From an uncultured Pseudomonadota bacterium (GTDB taxonomy: Bacteria; Pseudomonadota; Alphaproteobacteria; Rs-D84), in contig CALABO010000026.1 in the NCBI GenBank assembly GCA_937885575.1, positions 1-8,177 on the forward strand: 8,177 nt of DNA, written 5' to 3'. A model generated the notes under the pieces. It made no database searches. It had not been told where the DNA came from and saw nothing but the letters and a program-made list of their open reading frames with translations. The first letter of the stretch is position 1. Every line of letters starts with the position of its first letter. The position numbers and the translations under genes were made by a program. Below, piece by piece: positions 1 through 4,294 of the stretch.

Positions 1-65
1 GCACTTTGGGCAAAAACGGCCGCGGCGAATCCAACAAAGACCAGGCCTTTCACTTTTACTTTCAT
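1..65 (-). CDS. Secreted protein, N-terminal fragment (paralogue of the 468-aa protein at 626-2032)
   Basis: Only the first 21 codons lie in the window; the gene continues past the left edge. The translation starts MKVKVKGLVFVGFAAAVFAQ, a Sec signal peptide with basic residues followed by a hydrophobic core. It matches residues 7-22 of the 468-aa protein encoded next to it (GLVFVGFAATVFAQSA) with one substitution. A good Shine-Dalgarno (AGAGGA) lies about 7 nt before the ATG. The 5' leader shares a 17-nt identical block with the leader of the 468-aa gene, so the two are tandem paralogues with related expression signals. A promoter with an extended -10 sits about 140 nt upstream. The function is unknown; the protein is predicted to be exported to the periplasm, outer membrane or surface. 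Start and export are well supported, but nothing can be said about the mature part. Confidence 0.75.
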   Translation of the reverse strand, partial: MKVKVKGLVFVGFAAAVFAQS

Positions 66-79
66 TTTTTTTCCTCTTT

Positions 80-96
80 GTTTGTTGTTGTTTTGC
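80..96 (-). promoter_or_regulatory. Conserved leader motif before the left-edge gene
   Basis: Read on the minus strand this is GCAAAACAACAACAAAC, identical over 17 nt to positions 2048-2064 before the 468-aa paralogue. It lies just upstream of the Shine-Dalgarno. Such unstructured A/C-rich leaders can help ribosome loading, and a small RNA or protein could also bind here; both are inference. A related, imperfect copy lies at 2415-2433 with no gene behind it. Confidence 0.5.
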
Positions 97-203
97 GCAC
101 GAATCTTTTCCGATTGGGTAAGTATTCATAACGCCTCTCTCCCCACATTTCCGCCGGTTTTGCCGATTTTCAACGGGGGTACTTTTGTGTCCTTCACGGT
201 TGT

Positions 204-233
204 ATTATATCACAAACACCGAATCACCCACAA
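204..233 (-). promoter_or_regulatory. Predicted promoter of the left-edge secreted-protein gene
   Basis: On the minus strand a perfect -10 TATAAT (204-209) is preceded by TG one base upstream, giving an extended -10. A weak -35 TTGTGG (228-233) stands 18 nt away. The 11-mer GTGATATAATA around the -10 is identical to that in front of the 533-aa gene (4062-4072). The predicted transcript has an untranslated leader of about 130 nt before the ATG at 65. The -10 is convincing; the -35 is tentative. Confidence 0.55.
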
Positions 234-333
234 GTGCTTTTTTCATATTTTTTCAAAAAAATGAAATTTTTTTATCCCCTTTCTACCAGCTCCCGCAATG
301 ACAAGAAAAAAAACGCACCAGCCCTTGTTGATT

Positions 334-451
334 GCGACACCTCCCGGCTTCGCCGTACTCCTCTGACCAGAGGAGAATTTTATTGCATTCTGTTGCGGCC
401 GAAAATTCCCCTCTGGCTAGAGGGGTGGACGCGAAGCGGACGGGGTGTCGC
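334..451. repeat. 118-bp MITE-like inverted-repeat element
   Basis: Two arms of about 48-50 bp (334-381 and 402-451) are imperfect inverted copies around a 20-bp centre. Both ends read GCGACACC inward, and both arms end in AATTTT next to the centre. Each arm contains its own two hairpins: a CCTCTG/CAGAGG-type stem, and a smaller stem closed by a TTCG or CGAA loop. The element has no coding capacity. I see no clear target-site duplication in the flanks. It looks like a non-autonomous palindromic or REP/MITE-type element; the same module recurs at 463-500, 2161-2203 and, more diverged, 2265-2346. Confidence 0.65.
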
Positions 452-462
452 CACCACTACCC

Positions 463-500
463 TGGCGCCGTTCGGCGCCACCCCTTCGCCCACGAAGGGG
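463..500 (-). repeat. Double-hairpin palindromic repeat
   Basis: Two perfect stem-loops lie back to back. TGGCGCCG/CGGCGCCA spans 463-480 with a 2-nt centre, and CCCCTTCG/CGAAGGGG spans 481-500 with a CCCA loop. Read on the minus strand the order (CCCCTTC stem, TGG, then a GC stem with a GAA-type loop) matches the module in the right arm of the 334-451 element and at 2161-2203. It lies immediately downstream of the terminator of the 468-aa gene. It may reinforce termination or protect the mRNA 3' end, but its repeated nature points to a dispersed element. Confidence 0.6.
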
Positions 501-506
501 AACAAC

Positions 507-540
507 AAAAAAATGATGGCGGGAGAGGAAGCCCACCATC
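507..540 (-). terminator. Rho-independent terminator of the 468-aa secreted-protein gene
   Basis: On the minus strand a 9-bp stem (GATGGTGGG pairing CCCGCCATC, with one G.U pair; 532-540 with 515-523) has an 8-nt loop. It is followed one base later by seven U residues (A tract at 507-513). It begins about 85 nt after the stop codon at 626. Stem, loop and U tract are textbook, so transcription of this gene very likely ends here before the next promoter at 204-233. Confidence 0.85.
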
Positions 541-625
541 AATTAAGGACACAATTTAAAACAACATTTTTCTTTTTCTATTCACACTCCTATGGTTTAT
601 TCAATACCACTCTCATTAAACTAAC

Positions 626-2032
626 TTAGTTAGTTGGTGCCATGACGGTCCATTCGTATTTGACACCACCAATACCTGTACCACCGGCATTCGCATCATA
701 ATACGCAACCAATGCACAGACATGCCCGCCACCGTTTGCACTCGATTCTGTACACGCCGACGGCATTTCCGATTCTGGCGGGATAACATCACCAGTATCA
801 TCCGCCAAGATAACATTACCACTGTCGTCGGTCACAAGTTTCTTGTTGGCATAATCACTGGGCTCCCTTTCAGTCCAGTTCATAGGCACCGCATAATTAT
901 ACACCGCAACCCCAGTTGTCAAGCTATCCCCAGCATTTTGATTTATCTGTTCACCATTGCCACTACCACTTAATATGCGGTTATCTTTCAAATCAACATA
1001 TACCGTTGTATTACCGGACTGATCAGTAACTTGTTCAAATTCTACATACCTTGGGGTTCCAACTGCAGCTGGTTGGCCGGTATTCGGATCTATGATCCGG
1101 TATCCATTTGTTATAGTGTACCACGTCGAATTATAACCATTCGTAGCATCACCAGTTCTAACACCAACTTTCAAACCTGCGCTATCTACTTTCGGCTGAT
1201 ACAAATCGCCATTGACAACCGCACTTTGAACATATTCATATACGGCGTTCGCGGTAGTTAGGTTAGTTGAATTGGGCACTATTTGATTGCTATACGCATT
1301 ATTTCCCGATGTATCATCGACACCATGCGATGCAATTTTGTCTCCCTTGATGTCAAAGTCAATAGAGTTTCCGTTTTGCGGTTCACTAACACTGACGTAT
1401 GTTCCACCCGCCGCCTGTTTCCAAACACTTGTTCCATCAGCATTGTAGACACCTAAACTCGGCTTTTCACCAGATTCCAACTTTCTTTGAAAACCGGTAC
1501 CGTCACCACCGGTCACAAAATCATACACAGCCTGAGCGGTAGTAAGGTTGCTTCCTTCACCATTTGCCGGTCCAGGATTCGACGCAGTTCCACCAATGTC
1601 CGAACCACTTTCCGCAACAACCGAATCCGGAACGATAAGTTCCCAATGATCCAAATGCTCTAAATCGGTCGAAGTTGGGCTTGTCGCGTTTCCATTATAC
1701 CCTGTTTCAAATACCGCAATTTTTTGCGTATGTTTGCTTATGTTACCGGTTATATTTCCCGTAGCACCCGCTTCTATCAACTCGCTTTTCACGAACTTGT
1801 AAACGTTCCTTGATGTTGGATACTCATTATTTGTTGATTCATCGTCAATAGACGTGACATCATTTGGAGCCGTTCCAGTGGTCGGATCTTTTTCGGTCAG
1901 ATTCTGGAAATTCGTATCAACGTATGTTTTAGATGTAACGGTTTTGTCATCGGCACTAACAGCCAACGCGCTCTGCGCGAACACCGTCGCGGCAAAGCCG
2001 ACAAAAACCAATCCTCTTATTTTAGTTCTCAT
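626..2032 (-). CDS. Secreted repeat-containing protein of unknown function, 468 aa
   Basis: The start is an ATG with a Shine-Dalgarno AAGGG about 7 nt upstream. Residues 1-24 form a Sec signal peptide with a likely cut after ALA. The mature protein is rich in Thr, Ser, Asn, Gly and Asp, with no membrane segment after the signal. A short motif recurs at 162-173 (NLTTAQAVYDFV), 257-268 (NLTTANAVYEYV), 370-381 (SLTTGVAVYNYA) and more loosely at 70-81 (EYPTSRNVYKFV). Between these, residues 182-234 and 279-355 are alignable, giving about two diverged modules of 95-113 aa. The C-terminus has a cysteine pair (427 and 439) that could form a disulfide in the periplasm, followed by a Trp-containing end (KYEWTVMAP). 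I do not recognise a family. Repeats and composition suggest an extracellular or surface-exposed protein. The gene has its own terminator (507-540) and shares signal peptide and leader with the gene at 1-65. Being a real exported protein is near certain; its role is unknown. Confidence 0.85.
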   Translation of the reverse strand: MRTKIRGLVFVGFAATVFAQSALAVSADDKTVTSKTYVDTNFQNLTEKDPTTGTAPNDVTSIDDESTNNEYPTSRNVYKFVKSELIEAGATGNITGNISKHTQKIAVFETGYNGNATSPTSTDLEHLDHWELIVPDSVVAESGSDIGGTASNPGPANGEGSNLTTAQAVYDFVTGGDGTGFQRKLESGEKPSLGVYNADGTSVWKQAAGGTYVSVSEPQNGNSIDFDIKGDKIASHGVDDTSGNNAYSNQIVPNSTNLTTANAVYEYVQSAVVNGDLYQPKVDSAGLKVGVRTGDATNGYNSTWYTITNGYRIIDPNTGQPAAVGTPRYVEFEQVTDQSGNTTVYVDLKDNRILSGSGNGEQINQNAGDSLTTGVAVYNYAVPMNWTEREPSDYANKKLVTDDSGNVILADDTGDVIPPESEMPSACTESSANGGGHVCALVAYYDANAGGTGIGGVKYEWTVMAPTN

Positions 2033-2047
2033 TTTTTTCCCTTTTTC

Positions 2048-2064
2048 GTTTGTTGTTGTTTTGC
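2048..2064 (-). promoter_or_regulatory. Conserved leader motif before the 468-aa gene
   Basis: The minus-strand sequence GCAAAACAACAACAAAC is identical to that at 80-96 and ends 15 nt before the ATG, just upstream of the Shine-Dalgarno. Immediately upstream (2072-2092) a bulged hairpin pairs CCGC/GTGT with ACACGCGG around a 7-nt loop, a possible mRNA structure near the ribosome site. The left-edge paralogue does not share this hairpin, so the A/C-rich block itself is the conserved unit. Confidence 0.5.
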
Positions 2065-2160
2065 ACCACCCCGCGTGTCAATTGAACACGGCGGTTTAAT
2101 GCGCTTTCCGTGGTATTCAAAGGTTATTGTGTCCCTTTTTACTACCAAAGCTCTCCCAAT

Positions 2161-2203
2161 CCCCTTCTTCCCAAGAAGGGGTGGCACACGAAGTGTGACG
2201 TGG
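2161..2203 (+). repeat. Double-hairpin palindromic repeat
   Basis: A perfect 9-bp stem CCCCTTCTT/AAGAAGGGG with a 3-nt loop (2161-2181) is followed by TGG and a second perfect stem CACAC/GTGTG with a GAA loop (2185-2197), then ACGTGG. The order and spacing match the modules at 410-450 and, inverted, 463-500. Stem bases differ between copies but pairing is kept, which implies that the structure, not the primary sequence, is conserved. Confidence 0.6.
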
Positions 2204-2264
2204 TAATTAATCGTAAAATCCACCACCACACCAAACAGGCATGCCAATGTCATAGGATAAAGCC

Positions 2265-2346
2265 GCACCCCCCGGCGGTTCCGCCGGCCCCCTTTCCAGT
2301 GAACCACCCAAAAAATGTTGCGCATTTTTCGGGGCCCGGGGAAAGG
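2265..2346 (-). repeat. Diverged, nested palindromic repeat
   Basis: A perfect CCGGCGG/CCGCCGG stem with a TT centre (2272-2287) adjoins a long-range stem CCTTTCC/GGAAAGG (2291-2297 with 2340-2346). Inside that lies another hairpin, AAAAATG/CATTTTT with loop TTGCG (2311-2329). In minus orientation the order (CCTTTCC stem, GG, GC stem with a GAA-type loop, then GGGGGGTG) resembles the other double-hairpin repeats, with about 40 nt inserted in the first loop. Membership in the family is likely but less certain than for the other copies. Confidence 0.45.
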
Positions 2347-2404
2347 TGATGGCCCCCATCCGACAAATTAAATTTTTGATTTCCCCTCTACTTTTTTACT
2401 TTTT

Positions 2405-2433
2405 CATCCTTTTTGTTTGTTCGTTGTTGTTCG
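2405..2433 (-). other. Orphan copy of the secreted-paralogue leader
   Basis: Ten bases after the stop of the 533-aa gene the minus strand reads CGAACAACAACGAACAAAC, then AAAAAGGATG. This resembles the leader, Shine-Dalgarno and start of the genes at 65 and 2032 (CAACAACAAAC, purines, ATGA). The ATG opens a frame of only three codons (MKK, stop at 2396-2398), and the AAAAGG touches the ATG with no spacer, so it is probably not translated. It may be the remnant of a third paralogue, or a mobile or recombining leader sequence. Confidence 0.4.
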
Positions 2434-2442
2434 AAACTCTCT

Positions 2443-4044
2443 TTACTCGTTACCTGTCACGATGACCTTAAACCATGCCTTTTCACCGTATTCATCCAAT
2501 GCCATAACATAACGCGCATCCGAATCCAGTTTGTAATCACCCGACGTCGCGTCCTCGGCCTGATTCTTCCACGCATCAACCCAATCAAGCGTATCCGTTA
2601 TATCCGCCGCCATCTTTTTGCGCTCTAACGCCGCATCGTCTGCAACATGGATATTCTTTATCTTTTCATCGGCAACCCAACCTTCTTCATTAACGACCAA
2701 AACGGTATCGGCATTATCCGTGGTTTGGAATTTATCAACCTTGCCGTCCAAATTGACATCGAACCCTTCAAAGTCAACCGCACCCGGTCTGATTTCACCG
2801 GTGTCCGGATCAACAATCAACACCTTGCCTCCGTGTTCTTCAGGATCCGCGGTATTATCCAATTTTGCACTTAATAACGTATCCGTTTCCGACACAGAAT
2901 ACACAATCTTGTCCGGTTTTACATGCCCGGTATTATCAACCGTCAAGACACGCTGCGCAAAATCCGTGCCCTGATTTTCCTTTACAAACGCATCGGCCGG
3001 AACAATGTCACCATCTTCGTTCACAACCAACGCATAACCCATATACAGATCTGGATCCGCCGTGTTGTCCAATTTTTCCGCCAATTTAGCATCCATTTCT
3101 GGTTTAAAATAAACCTCTTCTGTATTGGTGACCCAACCCGCAGGATCAATCGATAAAACATGATTGGCATAGGCAGCACCTTGCAACTTGTCAACCTTGC
3201 CATCAATATTAACGTCATCCGGAATTACACCAATCGGCTTTACCTTTCCGTCATTATCAACAACCAATGCCTTGCCTTTGTATTGGCGACCTTGCAATAT
3301 ATCAACCTTTTCCGCCAACTTGGTATCCATTTCCGGTTTGTAATAAACTTCGTTCGCATTAGTAACCATACCATCGGCATCAACAGACAAAACATGACCC
3401 GCGGCACCAATGCCTTGGTCTTTATCAACCTTACCATCAAGATCAACATTCAATTCATCGGGCGTCACAAATTCACCAATCGGTTTAACATTACCCTGGG
3501 TATCGACAACCAATGCCTTGCCGGTATACTGTGTGCCTTGGGCAATATCGACCTTGCCGGAAATATCTGTTTCTACACCTTCCAATATATTCGTGATATT
3601 TTGAATCTCGTTATTAATATTTTTGATGTCGTTGGTAATCTCTGTGGTATCACCACCGCCGCCGCTGCTGATCTTCTGTGGCGCACCAATATAGGGTCCA
3701 ATTGACAAACGTTGCGATGTCGATGCTGTCCGCCCCGGTGTTCCGGTACCCGATGCAACCGACGCCACAGAATTATTTGATGGATTCGTACGCATCGTCG
3801 GATTGGTTCGTATCGACCCCGCACGCGAAGATGTTATACCCGATGGCGCAGATGATGCAGATGGTTTTGTAACCATGTTCCCAGATGGCACACTCGCAGA
3901 TGTATCTTCGGAATTGGATCCGGTAGCCCCACCACTAAGCTGACTTGGCAAACCAAGTTGACGCACCGCCGGTGCCGCAAAAACATCCGTCACACCAACC
4001 GCAAAAATCAACGCTAACAAAGATGTATGAACTGTGAACTTCAT
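2443..4044 (-). CDS. Secreted coiled-coil/repeat protein, putative trimeric surface fibre, 533 aa
   Basis: The start is an ATG with GAGGA about 7 nt upstream. Residues 1-23 form a Sec signal peptide (cut after VFA). Residues 24-130 are a low-complexity Ser/Thr/Gly/Pro/Asn linker. Residues 136-161 form a coiled coil with Ile/Leu/Val at every a and d position (136, 140, 143, 147, 150, 154, 157, 161). Ile at both positions is known to favour trimers. Residues 163-467 hold eight repeats of about 40 aa beginning [GEA]K[VL]D and containing L-x-VD-x-x-G-x-V, arranged as four A-B doublets. The C-terminal 65 residues form a non-repeated, Trp-containing domain. There is no YadA-type anchor, LPXTG or membrane segment. 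I recognise no named family. The architecture suggests a secreted or surface fibre or adhesin-like protein; this is inference. It has its own promoter at 4063-4090 and no clear terminator. Confidence 0.85.
   Translation of the reverse strand: MKFTVHTSLLALIFAVGVTDVFAAPAVRQLGLPSQLSGGATGSNSEDTSASVPSGNMVTKPSASSAPSGITSSRAGSIRTNPTMRTNPSNNSVASVASGTGTPGRTASTSQRLSIGPYIGAPQKISSGGGGDTTEITNDIKNINNEIQNITNILEGVETDISGKVDIAQGTQYTGKALVVDTQGNVKPIGEFVTPDELNVDLDGKVDKDQGIGAAGHVLSVDADGMVTNANEVYYKPEMDTKLAEKVDILQGRQYKGKALVVDNDGKVKPIGVIPDDVNIDGKVDKLQGAAYANHVLSIDPAGWVTNTEEVYFKPEMDAKLAEKLDNTADPDLYMGYALVVNEDGDIVPADAFVKENQGTDFAQRVLTVDNTGHVKPDKIVYSVSETDTLLSAKLDNTADPEEHGGKVLIVDPDTGEIRPGAVDFEGFDVNLDGKVDKFQTTDNADTVLVVNEEGWVADEKIKNIHVADDAALERKKMAADITDTLDWVDAWKNQAEDATSGDYKLDSDARYVMALDEYGEKAWFKVIVTGNE
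2644..3558 (-). repeat. Eight protein-level repeats in alternating A-B doublets within the 533-aa gene
   Basis: Repeat units start near residues 163, 204, 245, 282, 323, 357, 393 and 434. Type A (1st, 3rd, 5th, 7th) carries GKALVVD-like cores and, in the first two, VKPIG plus a PD..N.D end. Type B (2nd, 4th, 6th, 8th) carries HVLS.D or a related core and, in the first two, EVY.KPEMD.KLA. Doublet 1 (163-244) and doublet 2 (245-322) are most alike, so the unit of duplication was about 80 aa. Synonymous differences between copies show that the duplications are not recent. Confidence 0.75.
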
Positions 4045-4062
4045 CTCTCTTCCTCACCACAT

Positions 4063-4090
4063 ATTATATCACTGGTTTGGCCGTTCACAA
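4063..4090 (-). promoter_or_regulatory. Predicted promoter of the 533-aa fibre gene
   Basis: On the minus strand a -35 TTGTGA (4085-4090) and a perfect -10 TATAAT (4063-4068) are separated by 16 nt, with an extended-10 TG. The start codon at 4044 is close behind, giving a leader of about 12 nt that contains the GAGGA Shine-Dalgarno. The -10 context GTGATATAATA is shared with the promoter at 204-233. Confidence 0.65.
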
Positions 4091-4116
4091 AATTTGTCCA
4101 GCAAATTTTTTCTATG

Positions 4117-4131
4117 CCACGGATTCCGTGG
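4117..4131. repeat. Short perfect palindrome upstream of the fibre promoter
   Basis: CCACGGA, one central T, and TCCGTGG form a perfect 7-bp inverted repeat about 30 bp upstream of the -35. A second, smaller dyad, ACAAA-A-TTTGT (4087-4097), overlaps the -35. Either could be an operator; no regulator is visible in the window. Confidence 0.4.
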
Positions 4132-4143
4132 GATGCACGCGAT

Positions 4144-4237
4144 AAAACGAATCGATTTTTATGTTTTTTTGTCAAATAGCCGATTCGCTTTTTATTCCTA
4201 AAACGAATCGGATTTCCGCGGAAAACCGATTCGTTTT
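4144..4237. repeat. Alternating array of four CGAATCG half-sites
   Basis: CGAATCG (4148-4154), CGATTCG (4181-4187), CGAATCG (4204-4210) and CGATTCG (4227-4233) alternate in orientation, each flanked by runs of A or T on the outer side. The third and fourth form a 38-nt dyad (4200-4237) that is perfect except for one A/A mismatch and has TTTCCG/CGGAAA at its centre. The second and third can instead pair over about 12 bp with one bulge. The array lies between the terminator of the barrel gene and the promoter of the fibre gene. It could be back-up terminators, a protein-binding array or a structural boundary. Confidence 0.6.
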
Positions 4238-4240
4238 TCG

Positions 4241-4267
4241 AAAAAAATTCCCGCGAAAAAATCGCGG
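4241..4267 (-). terminator. Rho-independent terminator of the outer-membrane protein gene
   Basis: Read on the minus strand, CCGCGA (4262-4267) pairs with TCGCGG (4251-4256) over a short T-rich loop; flanking AAATT/AATT bases extend the stem. It is followed by a run of seven T (A tract at 4241-4247). It lies about 30 nt after the stop codon at 4295. Stem and U tract are good, and the strong AT-rich dyad just beyond (4200-4237) may act as a second stop. Confidence 0.75.
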
Positions 4268-4294
4268 AAATTTTGTTTTAATTTTTCGTCAACC

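Larger units (their letters stand above)
66..625. other. Non-coding spacer between the two paralogous secreted-protein genes
   Basis: This 560-base spacer has no convincing gene. From right to left (the direction of transcription) it holds the terminator of the 468-aa gene (507-540), a double-hairpin repeat (463-500), a 118-bp inverted-repeat element (334-451), a stretch rich in A and T runs (about 240-320), a minus-strand promoter (204-233), and an untranslated leader of roughly 130 nt ending in a conserved CAACAACAAAC motif and Shine-Dalgarno. Open frames crossing it have no ribosome binding site or recognisable protein features. I saw no tRNA-like cloverleaf and no CRISPR repeats. Confidence 0.7.
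2033..2442. other. Non-coding spacer between the 533-aa and 468-aa genes
   Basis: This spacer of 410 bases contains two copies of the double-hairpin repeat (2161-2203 and 2265-2346), an orphan copy of the CAACAAC leader (2405-2433) and the leader of the 468-aa gene. I could not find a convincing terminator for the 533-aa gene or a good -35/-10 pair for the 468-aa gene. The repeats sit where that promoter would be expected. The frames open across the spacer have no ribosome sites or protein-like features. Confidence 0.6.

Noticed and set aside
234..629. 131-codon open frame on the plus strand across the spacer
   Set aside because: It runs through the inverted-repeat element and the terminator hairpin, has no ribosome binding site, and its product is low in complexity, so it is a chance frame.
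2076..2081. TTGACA on the minus strand as a -35 for the 468-aa gene
   Set aside because: No -10 lies at suitable spacing; the sequence is part of a small hairpin close to the ribosome binding site.
2029..2325. 98-codon minus-strand open frame upstream of the 468-aa gene
   Set aside because: It passes through two palindromic repeats and overlaps the leader and start codon of the 468-aa gene; no ribosome site or protein features.
2110..2349. 79-codon plus-strand open frame
   Set aside because: It lies entirely in the repeat-rich spacer, with no ribosome site and a composition dictated by the hairpins.
2644..3558. CRISPR-like regular repeats
   Set aside because: The periodicity is about 120 nt, diverged, in frame and without identical repeats or spacers; it reflects protein repeats.
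3160..3705. 181-codon plus-strand open frame
   Set aside because: It is antisense to the repeat array of the 533-aa gene; its periodic composition simply mirrors those repeats.
2443..4044. Calling the 533-aa protein a trimeric autotransporter adhesin
   Set aside because: The C-terminus lacks a YadA-like barrel anchor and ends in a soluble-looking domain, so only a fibre-like architecture can be supported.
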